The notes under the pieces were generated by a model that searched no databases, was not told where the DNA came from, and was given only the letters and a program-made list of their open reading frames with translations. The position numbers were made by a program, and so were the translations under genes. A stretch of 64,000 nucleotides of DNA, from positions 62,001 through 126,000 of the forward strand of contig JAIXMO010000043.1 in the NCBI GenBank assembly GCA_025677825.1. Direction: 5' to 3'. This stretch comes from Helicostylum pulchrum. Taxonomy: Eukaryota > Mucoromycota > Mucoromycetes > Mucorales > Mucoraceae. Positions 1-11,034 of this stretch are shown here, piece by piece (positions within the stretch are counted from its first letter, which is position 1; each line of letters starts with the position of its first letter).

Positions 1-487
1 TACTGGTAAATAGATATAAAATGATATATGCAAGATACTAATTATAACTGATTTTAGGAATAATGGATTTCTTGCTTACTACAAATTAAAACAAATACCC
101 AACTTTGTTCTAGCCGCGCCTATTGTTTTACTTAGTGTACTAGGACTAAAGACATATATCCAATCTGATGTGCCTAGATTTTTATCTTTAGGTATCGTCA
201 CAAAGAGAAAACAAATTTCTTCAGATCAAACTTATGGTAGCTCCACAATATCGGTTTATATGTACCTCTGGGCTTTCTTGTTACTCTATGTTGTCACTAA
301 TATGCATATTCAAGTTATTATTCGTTTCTTTACTTCGTTACCTCCTTTATACTGGTACGTGGGTGATTTATGGATAAAGGGATTAAATGAAAGCAAATTT
401 GGATTGGCCAACATTGTGCTTACGTACTTTGTACTATATGGTTTAATAGGGATTGTTTTATTTTCCAGCTTTTTACCACCCGCTTAA
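1..487 (+). CDS. GPI18: GPI mannosyltransferase 2 (PIG-V/Gpi18), 3' end
   Basis: Partial gene running in from the left edge. Exon 1-5 ends in a split Trp codon (TG|G), intron 6-57 has GTAAAT and TTTTAG, and the last exon is 58-487. The joined reading gives YWNNGFL, then IPNF and the C-terminal block VITRF-like 'VIIRFFTSLPPLYWY', which I recognise as the conserved end of the PIG-V family. This ER membrane enzyme adds the second mannose to the GPI anchor precursor. Several hydrophobic stretches fit a multi-pass protein (around 95-165 and 270-330 of the window, and the last 25 residues). About 145 residues are present of the roughly 450 usual. The N-terminal catalytic loop lies outside the window. 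Family assignment is by memory of motifs; the reading frame and splice are seen directly. Confidence 0.82.
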
Positions 488-1327
488 CCAGCGGACCAAA
501 ACGGTCTATGTAATTTTAAAAGATTATTTTCGGCCATCTCTCCTTATCAAACTGATTAAATAGATCCCCCAACCCCCTCCACTTTTGTTAAAATTAAATT
601 AACCTATTTACTCCCTTTTTTTTAACAATGATTCGACAAATGTATCTCCAACTATGATACGCGTAGATCCTTTAAAAGGCACTAAGCTGACTCAATAGAG
701 GTCTCTGTCTCGGCATTATGCAAAATATTAGTAATTATTAAACTCAGTTATAAAAGTTCATACAAGAGTTGTATCGGGGCATGCGGACTCTTTCCGCATG
801 ACTCGACCAGCAAAAAAAAAAGGAACCTTCAAGAATAATATTACTATTTGCAGATCAAAAATATGTTTTGCGCACACGTATACTGACATCCTCTCGGTTG
901 AAACTATAAATATCGATCATCGGAAACAAACAAATATTTGTAGATCTTTGACTATTCATAATAGATTACTATATAAATTACTATACATTGATCTAGTTAA
1001 GAACAAGTCTAATTCGTGTTGTTGTTTTCACGAATAAAATAAAAAAGGATATTTGGTATAGAAGAAAAATTTAGCGTTTGCAAAGCCTTTAATTCCTTTT
1101 CATGTTTACGAACCATCTGCATTCTACCGTTGATAGTTAGTAAGCTTTATAATGTCCAATGCAAATATCAGTTGCATTATTTTTTATACCAGAATCTAGA
1201 AATAAATATAACTCTAATACTTATCGAAATAAAGTTTCTTTGAAATAATTAGGGATATGAATAGTATGGCGATCCAAATCGACGTGTCCAAAAAAAAAAA
1301 GAGTCGATATTCAATTCAATAAACCAG
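488..1327. other. Intergenic region, no gene seen
   Basis: AT-rich sequence between the Gpi18 stop and the first small transposon. It contains A and T runs, and a 79-codon open frame at 798-1037 lacks any domain-like composition or splice context. I see nothing functional apart from the likely 3' end of the upstream transcript. Confidence 0.5.
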
Positions 1328-1329
1328 TA

Positions 1330-1430
1330 CAGTAGTGGCTCTATTTAAAGGCGGCCGAAATGTGTAAGAAAACCACCCTTATATCGATACTACCCTTAAA
1401 TCAGGTCACCCTTAAATAGAGCCGCTACTG
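1330..1430. mobile_element. MITE, 101 bp, TA target site, copy 1
   Basis: Starts CAGTAGTGGCTCTATTTAAA and ends with the inverted match TTAAATAGAGCCGCTACTG, flanked on both sides by TA (1328-1329 and 1431-1432). Between the inverted ends lie two short subterminal blocks, GGCGGCCGAAATG and TAAATCAGGTCACC, shared with the copies at 22493, 31209 and 48479. Ends in CAGT plus a TA duplication are typical of Tc1/mariner-type non-autonomous elements. There is no room for a transposase. Confidence 0.85.
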
Positions 1431-1699
1431 TAACATTAAACAAAATACGATACTTTAAAAAAATAATGCATACGTGTATAGACAAATTCTATTATTAACA
1501 TATACTTGAGGTGCATTAACAAAAAAAAAAAACCTGTATTGGTAATTTTATTTTAATAGTCGTGACTTAAAGTAATATTGAAAAAGCGTGATATACACGT
1601 ACAGAAAAAAAAACCCTAAAATTATAAGCACTCATGTACAACTAAGCATCATCAGATTGATTGTAGATTACCTTTTTATTGTGATACTTGGATAAACGA

Positions 1700-2480
1700 A
1701 CCGAAACCATCCTTCGTTTATACATCGTACGCCTGTGTATACCAACACTACGCTCAATGAACTCGCTTCTAAACCAGACGCACAACTTGAATTATTCTTT
1801 AAATGCGAAATGTTTCAAAAAACCAGTTGTAAAGTTTAAAAAAATAAATTATGAGTCCCCAATTCTAAATATTTTTATTTTTATTTTTTTAAAAAAAAAG
1901 CATTCAAGTATAGAGGAGCCAGTAACGCTATTGCTTTATCAAGTGACGAAGAATCAGACCGCGGCGTAGTCACGCACTCTTCCGAGAACCATGCTCAAGC
2001 TCTCGCATTAGCTGCCAAAAATAGAGGTGTAAAGGCATATGTTGTCATGCATATTATTTAAAAATCTGCAGTCAAAAAGGCTATGGGCGCGACTGTTATT
2101 GCAAGTCAAATCAAGCTAGCCGCGAGAAAACTGTAAGTTTATTTAAAGAAAAAAAAGGTCCTAAATCTTGTGCTTATTTACATGAGATGTATAAAATAGG
2201 CATATGATGTGATGCAAGAGACGGGTGTCACTTTCATTAGTTCTCATAATAACCTAAATATGATTTCCGGACAAGGTACCATAGTTCTATAGAACTACTC
2301 TCTCAAGTCGGGAGTTTAGATGCTATTATTGTACCCCCGTTGGTGGTGGTGGTGGTATGCTGACAGGTTGCAAAAACTTTGAACCCTAATATTAAAATAT
2401 ACACTGCTGAACATGACTGTTACCGTTCGTTCAAGAATAAGGAGATTATAGCAAATGATGTTGCTATAGATCTGTAGCGC
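1700..2480 (+). pseudogene. Decayed serine racemase / PLP fold-type II dehydratase
   Basis: Three exon remnants can be followed: about 1700-1828, 1901-2132 and about 2200-2480, with intact-looking introns at 1829-1900 and 2133-2199. Exon 1 reads IHRTPVYTNTTLNELA and FFKCEMFQKTS; exon 2 reads SFKYRGASNA, containing the PLP lysine, then VVTHSSENHAQALALAAK; exon 3 reads ISGQGT, SQVGSLDAIIVP and a GGGGMLTG-like glycine loop. These are landmarks of serine racemase. The gene is dead: a TAA follows AYVVMHII near 2060, another stop and frame changes occur near 2290, 2335 and 2360, and no start codon is evident. The substrate loop SSGNHG is changed to SSENHA, so catalytic damage may have come before the stops. 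Confidence 0.82.
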
Positions 2481-2679
2481 TACACATTTATTGCAAAAGT
2501 TCCAGTAAATAAAGGTTGTATTAGAATACACTACATTTATATCTTGTTCACTATGGTAATTGATACTATAAACTTCATATATGTTCATAATATACACATG
2601 CTTTTTATTATTTACAATCAAGATGATTCGAGTGAATTTTCTAAATCTTTTAGATAGGTATATAAGGCCTTAAAATACA

Positions 2680-4585
2680 TCAATGGTTAATATACCCCCC
2701 TTTATACTATGAAATATAAATATATATATATTACCTTTATTCTACCACCGTCTGCCCATTCTCTGCCAGCCAATTCAATGACTTTATTAGCGAAATTTAG
2801 TAGAGATTCGCCCATGTATATAAAAGTAGTTTGTGGATTGGTCATAATATTGCCGGCAATTTTACTATTTATAGAAACAGATGCGTTTTTTCGTTCCATT
2901 TCAATAATACCTACTGCTCTTAAAGCAACTTCAACTAAAATAGCAGATAAACTTTCTATAGATACTCTTGATAGGTGAGATATATCACGGTATCGCATAT
3001 CCAATTCACTCAAGGTATATAAAGATGATATAATGCGTGTCATATTATCCATCAGTTGCATGTATCGAATATCAATTCTTTTCGGCGCATTCTTTTTATC
3101 TCGAGGTTTATCCTGAATACGCTCTAAGTTTTCCGAGACCCATTGTCCATAAATTGTTGCCAATATACGACAATCATATACTAGTTTTTGAGACGTAAAA
3201 CCAATAAATGTTGATGCTTCTGATATAAACTCGAGACCAGTTAAAATAGATGCCATCAACTGCAAAAAAAAGTTGTAAATATTTATATCTTGTTTATATG
3301 AATAGATGCATACCTTTTCACCAATAGGTAATTGAATAAGGTCTTGTATATTTTGAGCTTGCTGTTGTGCTTTTTTACATTCTTTATCCAGTGCATCTAA
3401 TACACCAACACATAGGTTATGAATCCACTGCTTTGTAGCGTTTATTAATTGATCATCAACAGGCATTCCCATGGCTCTCCATTCTAGGCCATTTTGAAGT
3501 AACGCATCACCATATAAGGCCATTTTACTATCCAGCGTAGTTTGAAGTCCTTTGATATCTTGTAATAAATCATTGGTTTGAGGTATCATATTACTAATCG
3601 AGAAGCTCATATCTTCTATTGACTACATCAACAGGTTTAGATGATGTAACTTTATATATATACATATATATATTTGTACCTGTACGTATGTTGCTAATTT
3701 GTTGATTCGACTTTCATAAAGTGTCCATTCTGGAAAGATTTCCTATAATTAGACAAAAAAAAAAAAAGCTTAATATTTTAAACACACATAGAAAAAAACC
3801 ATACATACACTAAAAGAGATAGTATGATCGCCGCTCAAGTCATCCGCTAAGCGCAAGACTTTTGACAAGTGTTCGCGTATTGAATCAAAGGGTTGATTCG
3901 GTACTTGTAATAATTCTAAATGTTGCCGTAACAGCTTTTGCTTCTCGTGAAATAAGCTCTTGAACTCTGGCACTGACATGTGGTTAATTTGTGCTTGCTT
4001 TTCCAACCACTGTGATAAGGAAGAAGACGAATGGTTCATGGTACCACTTAACGATATGCGTCGTAAAGTAGGTACTGGATTTTCTTGATCGATAGGTTTA
4101 CAGTAAACATTGATAGGTTGACTTGACATGTCAACATCGTCTTCTATTGACACAGATAAACTACGCGCAATGTCGTTAGCTAAATTACTTGATAGTTTTT
4201 GTTGTTTGCGATCTTGTGCCGAGTCAGTAAAACTACGTTTTCTCTTCATTGTATAACTACTAGGTGATTGTGGCGTAGATAAAGTTTCTAATCATGGTAT
4301 ATATATTTAGTAAGAGAGCGAGTATGTTGTTGTTGTTGTTATTGTTGTTGTTTACCCGTGCTCGCGTTTTTCTTTAAATATTCATTTGAAGCTAGAAAGT
4401 CTATTTTTGTACTTGGCACGACACCGTTAAAAAGACTATCCTCTATGTATATTATAAAAAGTGTAAGTAAAGATAAAACTCGAAAAAGAAGTATATATAT
4501 ATATATTTTTTCTACCTAGTAAACCTAAAATAGTTTTAACACAAGTATTCCAAGTTTCTTGTTCTGATCTTGTTCCATTAAACAT
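2680..4585 (-). CDS. Uncharacterised Ser-rich/helical protein, probably nuclear, 519 aa
   Basis: Seven-exon model, all junctions in phase: 4585-4516, 4442-4356, 4287-3809, 3742-3680, 3622-3314, 3259-2735, 2706-2680. The start is MFNGTRSEQETW rather than the internal Met at 4249, because two upstream exons join in frame to it. I do not recognise a family. Visible features are a basic KRKR cluster near residue 67 (possible nuclear localisation signal), a Ser-rich segment with RRISLSG near residue 123 (possible phosphorylation site), then a long alpha-helical part without membrane segments. The C terminus GGRIKYKGGYINH is encoded by a 27-nt last exon. It is divergent to the PX-PB1 gene with a 144-bp shared promoter region. 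Gene reality is well supported by phase; function is unknown. Confidence 0.75.
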
Positions 4586-4729
4586 GCTTAAAATAATAAA
4601 GGAAGCAAAAAAAACAAAAACAAAAAAAGAAAGGGTCTGGAGTTTAAATTAACACTTATATAATGTTTTGACAAAATGTACTTGTACTACCTCTTTCTTC
4701 TTTCCATTATATAATATATTTATTGAAGT
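4586..4729. promoter_or_regulatory. Shared divergent promoter region
   Basis: Only 144 bp separate the ATG of the minus-strand gene (4585) from the ATG of the PX-PB1 gene (4730). It is A/T-rich with a CT-rich stretch (CTCTTTCTTCTTTCC) and a TATATAATAT box-like run near 4706. Bidirectional promoter function is an inference from spacing. Confidence 0.4.
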
Positions 4730-5566
4730 ATGACTAGTGTTTATCCACATACAACTACATGCCCTATAGTTAAATTACATGTTCAGCCTTATCAAAGACC
4801 GGATAATCAAGCTACATGGTATCCTATTAGAATTGAATGGCATACAAAGCAATCTACTGAAAGAAGGTACAGTTATTCAGATTTTGTTCGATTTTCTCGA
4901 GATATACATCATCATCATCATCATCACAATATTAAAAAGAGCTTAACAACAATCAAGAAAGAATTTCAGTTTTTTAAGAAGAGTAATCAAAAGTACATAG
5001 ATCGACAATTAGAAATAGAAAACTTTTGTAATCAACTACTTTCACTAGCAACAAATATTACTTGTTCTGATTTGTTTGTATCTTTTTTTTCGTCAGAAAA
5101 GGCCAGTAACTATTCAACGACTACATTAAAAAGAATATTCTCTTTAAAACCATCACCACTTACTACTGGCACTAGTAATACCACTGCTACTACTATAAAT
5201 ACGACACAGCAATCTTTTTATAAACCACTACCATCACCTCCTACAAGTCTTTTATCTTCCGAAGAAGAAGATATCAAGTTTAAAATAGTTTATGATTATC
5301 AGAATATAATCATCATTCGTGTCAATAGAAATATATCACTGGATCGACTTCGTATACAAGTCATTCAAAAATTCGATGTACTTGGTATCACTTTACCCGT
5401 AGAACATTTATCATTTTCCTATTGTGAAAATGCACGCTACTCTTCCGCCTCATCCATTCTATGTTCCGACACTGCAGACACCATTATATCAAATGAACAA
5501 CATTTAGCGGCCATGCAAACAAAATGGTCAGGACTTTTAAAAACCACTCTTCGGTGTAGAGTTTAA
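4730..5566 (+). CDS. PX-PB1 domain protein (Bem1/Scd2-like, without SH3)
   Basis: Single-exon gene of 278 aa. Residues about 10-120 read as a PX domain: the strand motif RRYSYSDFVRF with the basic residues and a Phe that normally contact phosphoinositides, then KKEFQFFKKS and a helix before FFSSE. A Ser/Thr/Pro-rich linker follows (about 125-180). Residues about 185-278 resemble a PB1 domain (IKFKIVYDYQNIIII, then RIQVIQKF). Fungal Bem1/Scd2 scaffolds have two SH3 domains before PX and PB1; none is encoded here, and the upstream 144 bp leaves no room. A seven-His run sits inside the PX domain and probably lies in a loop. Likely role, by inference: membrane-bound adaptor for a PB1 partner in polarity or NADPH oxidase control. 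Confidence 0.72.
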   Translation: MTSVYPHTTTCPIVKLHVQPYQRPDNQATWYPIRIEWHTKQSTERRYSYSDFVRFSRDIHHHHHHHNIKKSLTTIKKEFQFFKKSNQKYIDRQLEIENFCNQLLSLATNITCSDLFVSFFSSEKASNYSTTTLKRIFSLKPSPLTTGTSNTTATTINTTQQSFYKPLPSPPTSLLSSEEEDIKFKIVYDYQNIIIIRVNRNISLDRLRIQVIQKFDVLGITLPVEHLSFSYCENARYSSASSILCSDTADTIISNEQHLAAMQTKWSGLLKTTLRCRV

Positions 5567-8318
5567 TATACCTATTTTTGTATTTATTATACCCACATTA
5601 CCTGATATAGATTGAATAAATAAACATTTACTTAAACCTCTCGTATTTTTTACTTTTCTAATGAAACAAGTTTTGTATTTTTATATATAATATGAATAGC
5701 AACTGAGGACCCTTGAAGGTCATTCAAAACAACTGTCGTTTTTTTTTATTCTTGTGGTCAATAGTATTATTTTTTTCTTCTTCTTTTGATCATGTACCAG
5801 AAAGTATACGAAATCGGGTCAAGGTCTGGAGAGAGTATCCATTAAATACCTTTTTTTCTCATCTAAATCACTTTTATCGTATCTGTAACAAGCTTGACAT
5901 ATTTTTTTTTCTTTTTGACTTTATTGCACTGTCTCCCCTTTCTTCAGGAGACTTTGGGTCTGTGTACAACGACAACAGTCATGTCATTAAAAAAGGGTTT
6001 CGATAATTTGCTAAACTCCATATTGACTGACTGGTTTTCTCTCTATTTTTATCAGTAGCCCTGTCATTCATACACTATAAAAGATGATGTCTTTTTTTTT
6101 TTCGTCTTCTTTCTTTTTTTTTTTGTCGCAAGGATATAAAAGCTCTGTGCTTACATCTTGAGGTTAATTTTTATTTGTGGGGGTTTATGTATTAACTGAT
6201 CAAGTATTATATCAAATATGCTTTAATAAAACATATCATGCCATAGTAAAAAAAAGAAGATGTGTCATTTCCTTCAACTAAAAATAAAAATCAAACATGG
6301 GTTCTATTTATGGTTTCTAGCTGAACCGACTCTATATCCGTACTGAAATTTTCAAAACTCCCTTTTATTTCTTTTTGGTAGTTAGATGTCTTACTTGGAA
6401 ATTTTTGAGTTTATCATCATAATAATTAATATAAAATAAAATAAAATTACTCTTCATAAAAAAAAATTAAATCCTGGATAAGCTGCGTATTTCTGTGAGG
6501 CAGGTGGTTCTACGGTGTCTGATTATGCACTACTAGCATATAAATAATAACAATAATGGGTATACACTCCTTTTTAACTATACGAAAAAAAAAAGTTACG
6601 AGTAAAAAAGAGGTTTTATAAAGGACAAAAAAAAAAGAAATTATAAAGGACTTGGTCTTAAAAAAGATGTGTTGTTTAAGAAGAATAAATGGAGTCTTTC
6701 AACATTCCTTTGGTTGCTTTTCTAGCAATTTTCTCCTATTTCCCCCGTCAACAATTGCAATATTATTTTTGATTACAAGTTAACGGAGGTCAAACAGGGA
6801 ACCTCAAGCAGAGCATTGTTTTTTTGTTTGTTAGGTTTGTCACTCCTACTAGGAGGTCCAATACCAAGTTACCAGTGAAACAAATCAATGTAGGTATGCT
6901 AACAATAAGAAAGTAGAGAAATAGAAAGAAAGAGAGAGAAGGAAATAAAGGAACTTACCAAAGTAACATGATATAGGTGTAATTGACCTGAAGGGCAAAG
7001 TTTAAATAGTATTTTGCTTACTAGAAGAATAAACTTATCCGCGTGAATTATTAACCAAGGTTAAATGACAAGCCTATTTGACATACACACAGACGACTGA
7101 TACCATAATTTGTGTTTAAAAAAACCGCCTTAAATATTGTTTAATCAGTTTTCTTTCTGACGATTCTTTCAGAATCTAAACAGGTGTTTTACTCTGATTT
7201 TCTAATGCACATCTAACAAATACCGATTTTTTTCCTTTGCTTTAATTATAATAAAATCCGGTATTATGTGAGTAATACAGTACATTCTGGCATAAAATAG
7301 CTTATAGTAAAAATGGGAATTTTATTTTTTACACCCGAGGAACCGACATTTCGTCGCATTAAAAAAAAATACAATTCTTTTATATGGGATATTTTCATAA
7401 AAGGTGAGAATCTGCATCTATATCCAATAGATTGGTAATCTAATCTTACAGGATCGCTCGTTATATATAAAATTACCTCCCCTCCTTTTTACTACTGTAA
7501 CGTAAATGTATAATGCGTTGGGTATCGTGTACGTTTTTATATTGTTTAAAACGGTTTCAAATACAATTTTGTTTAAGGACACGAATCCAAGTTTATTTAT
7601 CACTATTTGTTCTGTACGCAGGTGTAGTTCTTCAAACAATCATGTGCATTGTCGTCCCATTTTCTTCTGTTTTGTCAAATTTAAAGGTACTCTTTGTCGC
7701 CGTGACTACTTTGCACTTTTTTTTTTGCATGTGCATGTTTAGTTTAACTTCACTTGAACTACCACCCGCAGGATACGCAGCCCCCTATAAACCTGCCATT
7801 AAAAAAGTAACCGCCTTCTTTTAAAACTAGACATGGGACATTTAGTAGTAAGTGATAAACTACTTGCGTGCCAATATTGATTTCGACCTCTCTCGACGTA
7901 CTATAATTCAGTAACAACTGGAATTGCGATAGTTACCTTCAAGAGTACAGCTTTAAAGTTGATATATTCTTTTTGTACCTTGTTCTAAACACAGCGATCC
8001 TTATTTTAAAACTCAAACAAAGAGGCAAATACTATTTATAACCCTTTTATACCTTTTATGTTTATTTTCTTAATCTTATCGGCGTTGTATATATTTACTT
8101 CAATTGAAGATATAGCCTACAAAAAGTGATAGACATTGCACATTCCCTGGTGTAGTGTATTTTATAATATGAATACGAGGGGAAAATTATACCATCACCA
8201 AAAGAAGCATTATGCAATATTTTAATAATTATACTTATTTTTTTATTGTTAATATTTAAAAAGGGAAAAGGAGAGAGATTTTTTTTTCAAGAAAGGAAAA
8301 AAAAACTTTTTAATAATT
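5567..8318. other. 2.75-kb gene desert
   Basis: Open frames here (for example 5713-6006 and 7513-7824) are Phe/Ser-rich translations of T runs and show no protein-like composition. I find no domain motif, no phased exon series, no tRNA-like or rRNA-like sequence and no terminal inverted repeats. It probably contains the 3' UTRs of the two flanking genes, which both point inward. Confidence 0.5.
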
Positions 8319-10775
8319 CTAAGCAGCTACACTATCAAGTTCAGCTTCAACATCTTTACCAGCAACCCAAGCCTTTGTACACTTGGCCATAGTACTGGAA
8401 GCACGAGAGATGGGATCAGTACGATAGAAATTCTTGATGACAGAAGACAAGACTTCACCGGTACTGGTGACATTGGATTTACGTTGAGTGGCTAAACCAA
8501 GTTGAGTAATGGAAGGTTGTTCAATCACATCATAACGAGTCAAAGCAGGACTGATATCGGAAAGACGAGAACGAACGGAAGAAAGATCGTCATAGGGGAG
8601 GGTATGACCAGCAACTTCGGATAAGGCACGAATAATCTTCCAATCTTCACGAGCAGCAGCAGGAGGGTTAACACCAGCACGAGTGATTTGTGTACGACCT
8701 TCAGTATTAACATAAGTAGCGTTCTTTTCAGTGAAAGCAGAACCAGGCAAAATAACATCGGCAAATTGTGCACCGACATCACCATGATGACCTTGGTAAA
8801 CAACAAAAGCATCCTTGGGGATATCAGAAGCAGTAACTTCATCAGCATTCAAAAGGTACAAGAGCTTGACGGGTGTAGAAGAAGCTTCAGTACTGGTGGG
8901 GACAAAACCAACTTCATAAGCAGCGGTTCTACTAGCAGCACGTTGCAAAATATTCATACCGTTCCATCCATCTTGGAATAAAGTCTTGTTGAATTTCTCT
9001 GATAATTCAGCGACCTTGGATAATAAGTACTCACTATCCTTGGAATTTTCAACGACACTAGAGCCGACAATGATCATGGGCTTCTTGGCTTCAGCAAGAC
9101 GCTTAGCGAAAGGATGAGAGCCATCCAAAATCTTTTCAATGTCCTTGGAGCTTTCACCGATATGGGCGTATTCGTAGTTCAAGTCATCAGCTTGACCAAT
9201 TAAACCAAGGTCTTGACCGTTATGAACGTAAGCCTTACGAAGACGTGTGTTTAAGATGGGGGCTTCATGACGAGGGTTAGTACCGACCAACAAGACAACA
9301 TCAGCTTCTTCAGCACCAGCAATAGTAGAGTTCAAAGTATAATTGGCACGGAAATCAGCGTTGATAGCAAGAGGCTTGGAACCGTTAGGAGCATCAATGG
9401 CTAAATTATCGGAACCCATACGGTTGAAAAGATCCTTGAGTGCAACCATGGATTCAGCATCAGCAAGATGACCAGCAACAGCCTTGGCAGCGTTACCTTG
9501 GGTATTAGCTAATTCGTGACCCACACGCTTAAGAGCGGCTTCCCAAGAAGAAGGAACGAAACGATCACCATCACGAATTAAAGGAGTAGTTAAACGTTGT
9601 ACCTTGAGACCATCATAGAAGAAACGAGTTTTATCTGAAATCCATTCTTCATTGACGTCTTCGTTCAAACGAGGAAGGATACGCATGACTTCAACACCAC
9701 GAGTATCAAGACGAATGTTGGAGCCGATAGCATCGGATACATCAATGGTCTCGTATTTCTTTAATTCCCAAGGTCTGGCCTTCATATTGTAAGGCTTTGA
9801 AGTCAAGGCACCGACGGGGCAAAGATCAATGACGTTACCAGACATTTCGGAATCAATAGTCTTTTCAATATAAGTTGTGATTTGCATCTCGTTACCTCTT
9901 CCGCTGGTACCCAACTCGGTAGCACCGGCAATATCGTTAGCGAAACGAACACAACGAGTACATTGAATACAACGGGTCATTTCAGTGTTGATGAGGGGGC
10001 CAAAGTTCTTGTCTTCGACAGAACGTTTACCCATAGGCTCGGAAAATCTACCACGGTCAGAACCGTAACGCATACTTTGATCTTGTAAATCACATTCTCC
10101 ACCTTGATCACAAATGGGACAATCTAAAGGATGGTTGTAAAGTAAAAATTCCATAACACCTTCACGGGCCTTGTGAACTAAAGGACTGTCGGTCTTGACC
10201 TTCATACCGGGCATCACAGGGTATGCACAAGAAGCAACTGGCTTAGGTGCACGTTCTACTTCTACAAGACACATACGACAGTTACCAGCAACTGCAAGAC
10301 GTTCTACATGTAAATAATTTGGTTTTTTTTTAAAGAAAAAATAAAATAATGGTGAGTATAATTGACAAGTTGTATTTTGTGTGTGTGTGTAGTGTGTGTG
10401 TATTTTATGCTGTACCATGATAACAAAAACGAGGAATCTAATTTTAATTGAAAGAATATATTGTTAAATCAAGGAAGAAAAAAATTGTGAAGTTTTGTAT
10501 TTACATCAGCACCGGCCTTTTCACAAGCTTGAATGACAGTAGAACCTTGTTCTACCATGACAGATTTACCGTCAATGAAAACTTCAACTTCTTCTTTGAC
10601 ATGAGTTGATGCAGCAAATGCACGTACTATATATATATAACAAAAAAAGTAAATAAACAAAAAGGACCGGGTCAATGTTATTCTTTTTTTTTTTTTTTTC
10701 TTTACCGCCAGTTTTAAGAATGGCTTGTTGAGCTGTACGTGCTGCTACGCTAGTCTTGTTAATGACGCGCAACAT
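8319..10775 (-). CDS. NDUFS1: NADH:ubiquinone oxidoreductase 75-kDa subunit (complex I)
   Basis: 732 aa from exons 10775-10706, 10626-10505, 10437-10416 (22-nt microexon) and 10303-8319. Residues 1 to about 30 form a basic, acid-free mitochondrial presequence. The N-terminal 2Fe-2S domain holds Cys in RFCYH (in the microexon), GNCRMC and the CAYP context; then come the HPLDCPICDQGGECDLQDQ-type 4Fe-4S motif and CIQCTRCVRFANDIAG, followed by the long molybdopterin-oxidoreductase-like domain. The protein carries electrons along the peripheral arm from FMN toward quinone. The open frame starting at 10418 is not the true start: its first 38 residues are intron translation. Length matches the family (about 727 aa in animals). 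Presence of complex I fits Mucoromycota and excludes fermenting yeasts. Confidence 0.96.
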
Positions 10776-11034
10776 GTTGAATTAATATGATTGGAGTGGG
10801 GGGGTTTAAGTTGCGAAAAGAAGAGGAAAAAAAAAAGAGAAGGGGGCAAAAAAATAAATATTACTTTTTAGCGATAAACAGGACCAGCTTAAAAAAAAAA
10901 ATATTATAATTGGATTAAAATTCAACTTACACACAACCCATGTTCCCCCCGCTCCAAGATGGGCCTTATTAAAACCAAGAGAGGAAAAAAAGTTTGTGTG
11001 AATTATAGTTAGTTGTGACGTAATCAGTTTTTTT

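Noticed and set aside
2316..2621. 101-codon minus-strand frame
   Set aside because: It lies antisense to the third exon of the serine racemase pseudogene, whose plus-strand motifs explain the sequence.
7418..7824. Overlapping frames on both strands around 7.4-7.8 kb
   Set aside because: Frames differ on the two strands, are Phe/Leu/Ser-rich from T runs and have no domain, splice or start context.
8319..10418. Start of the complex I subunit at the Met near 10418
   Set aside because: The first residues (HKIHTHYTHTQ) are translated intron; the phased upstream exons and microexon give the proper mitochondrial N terminus.
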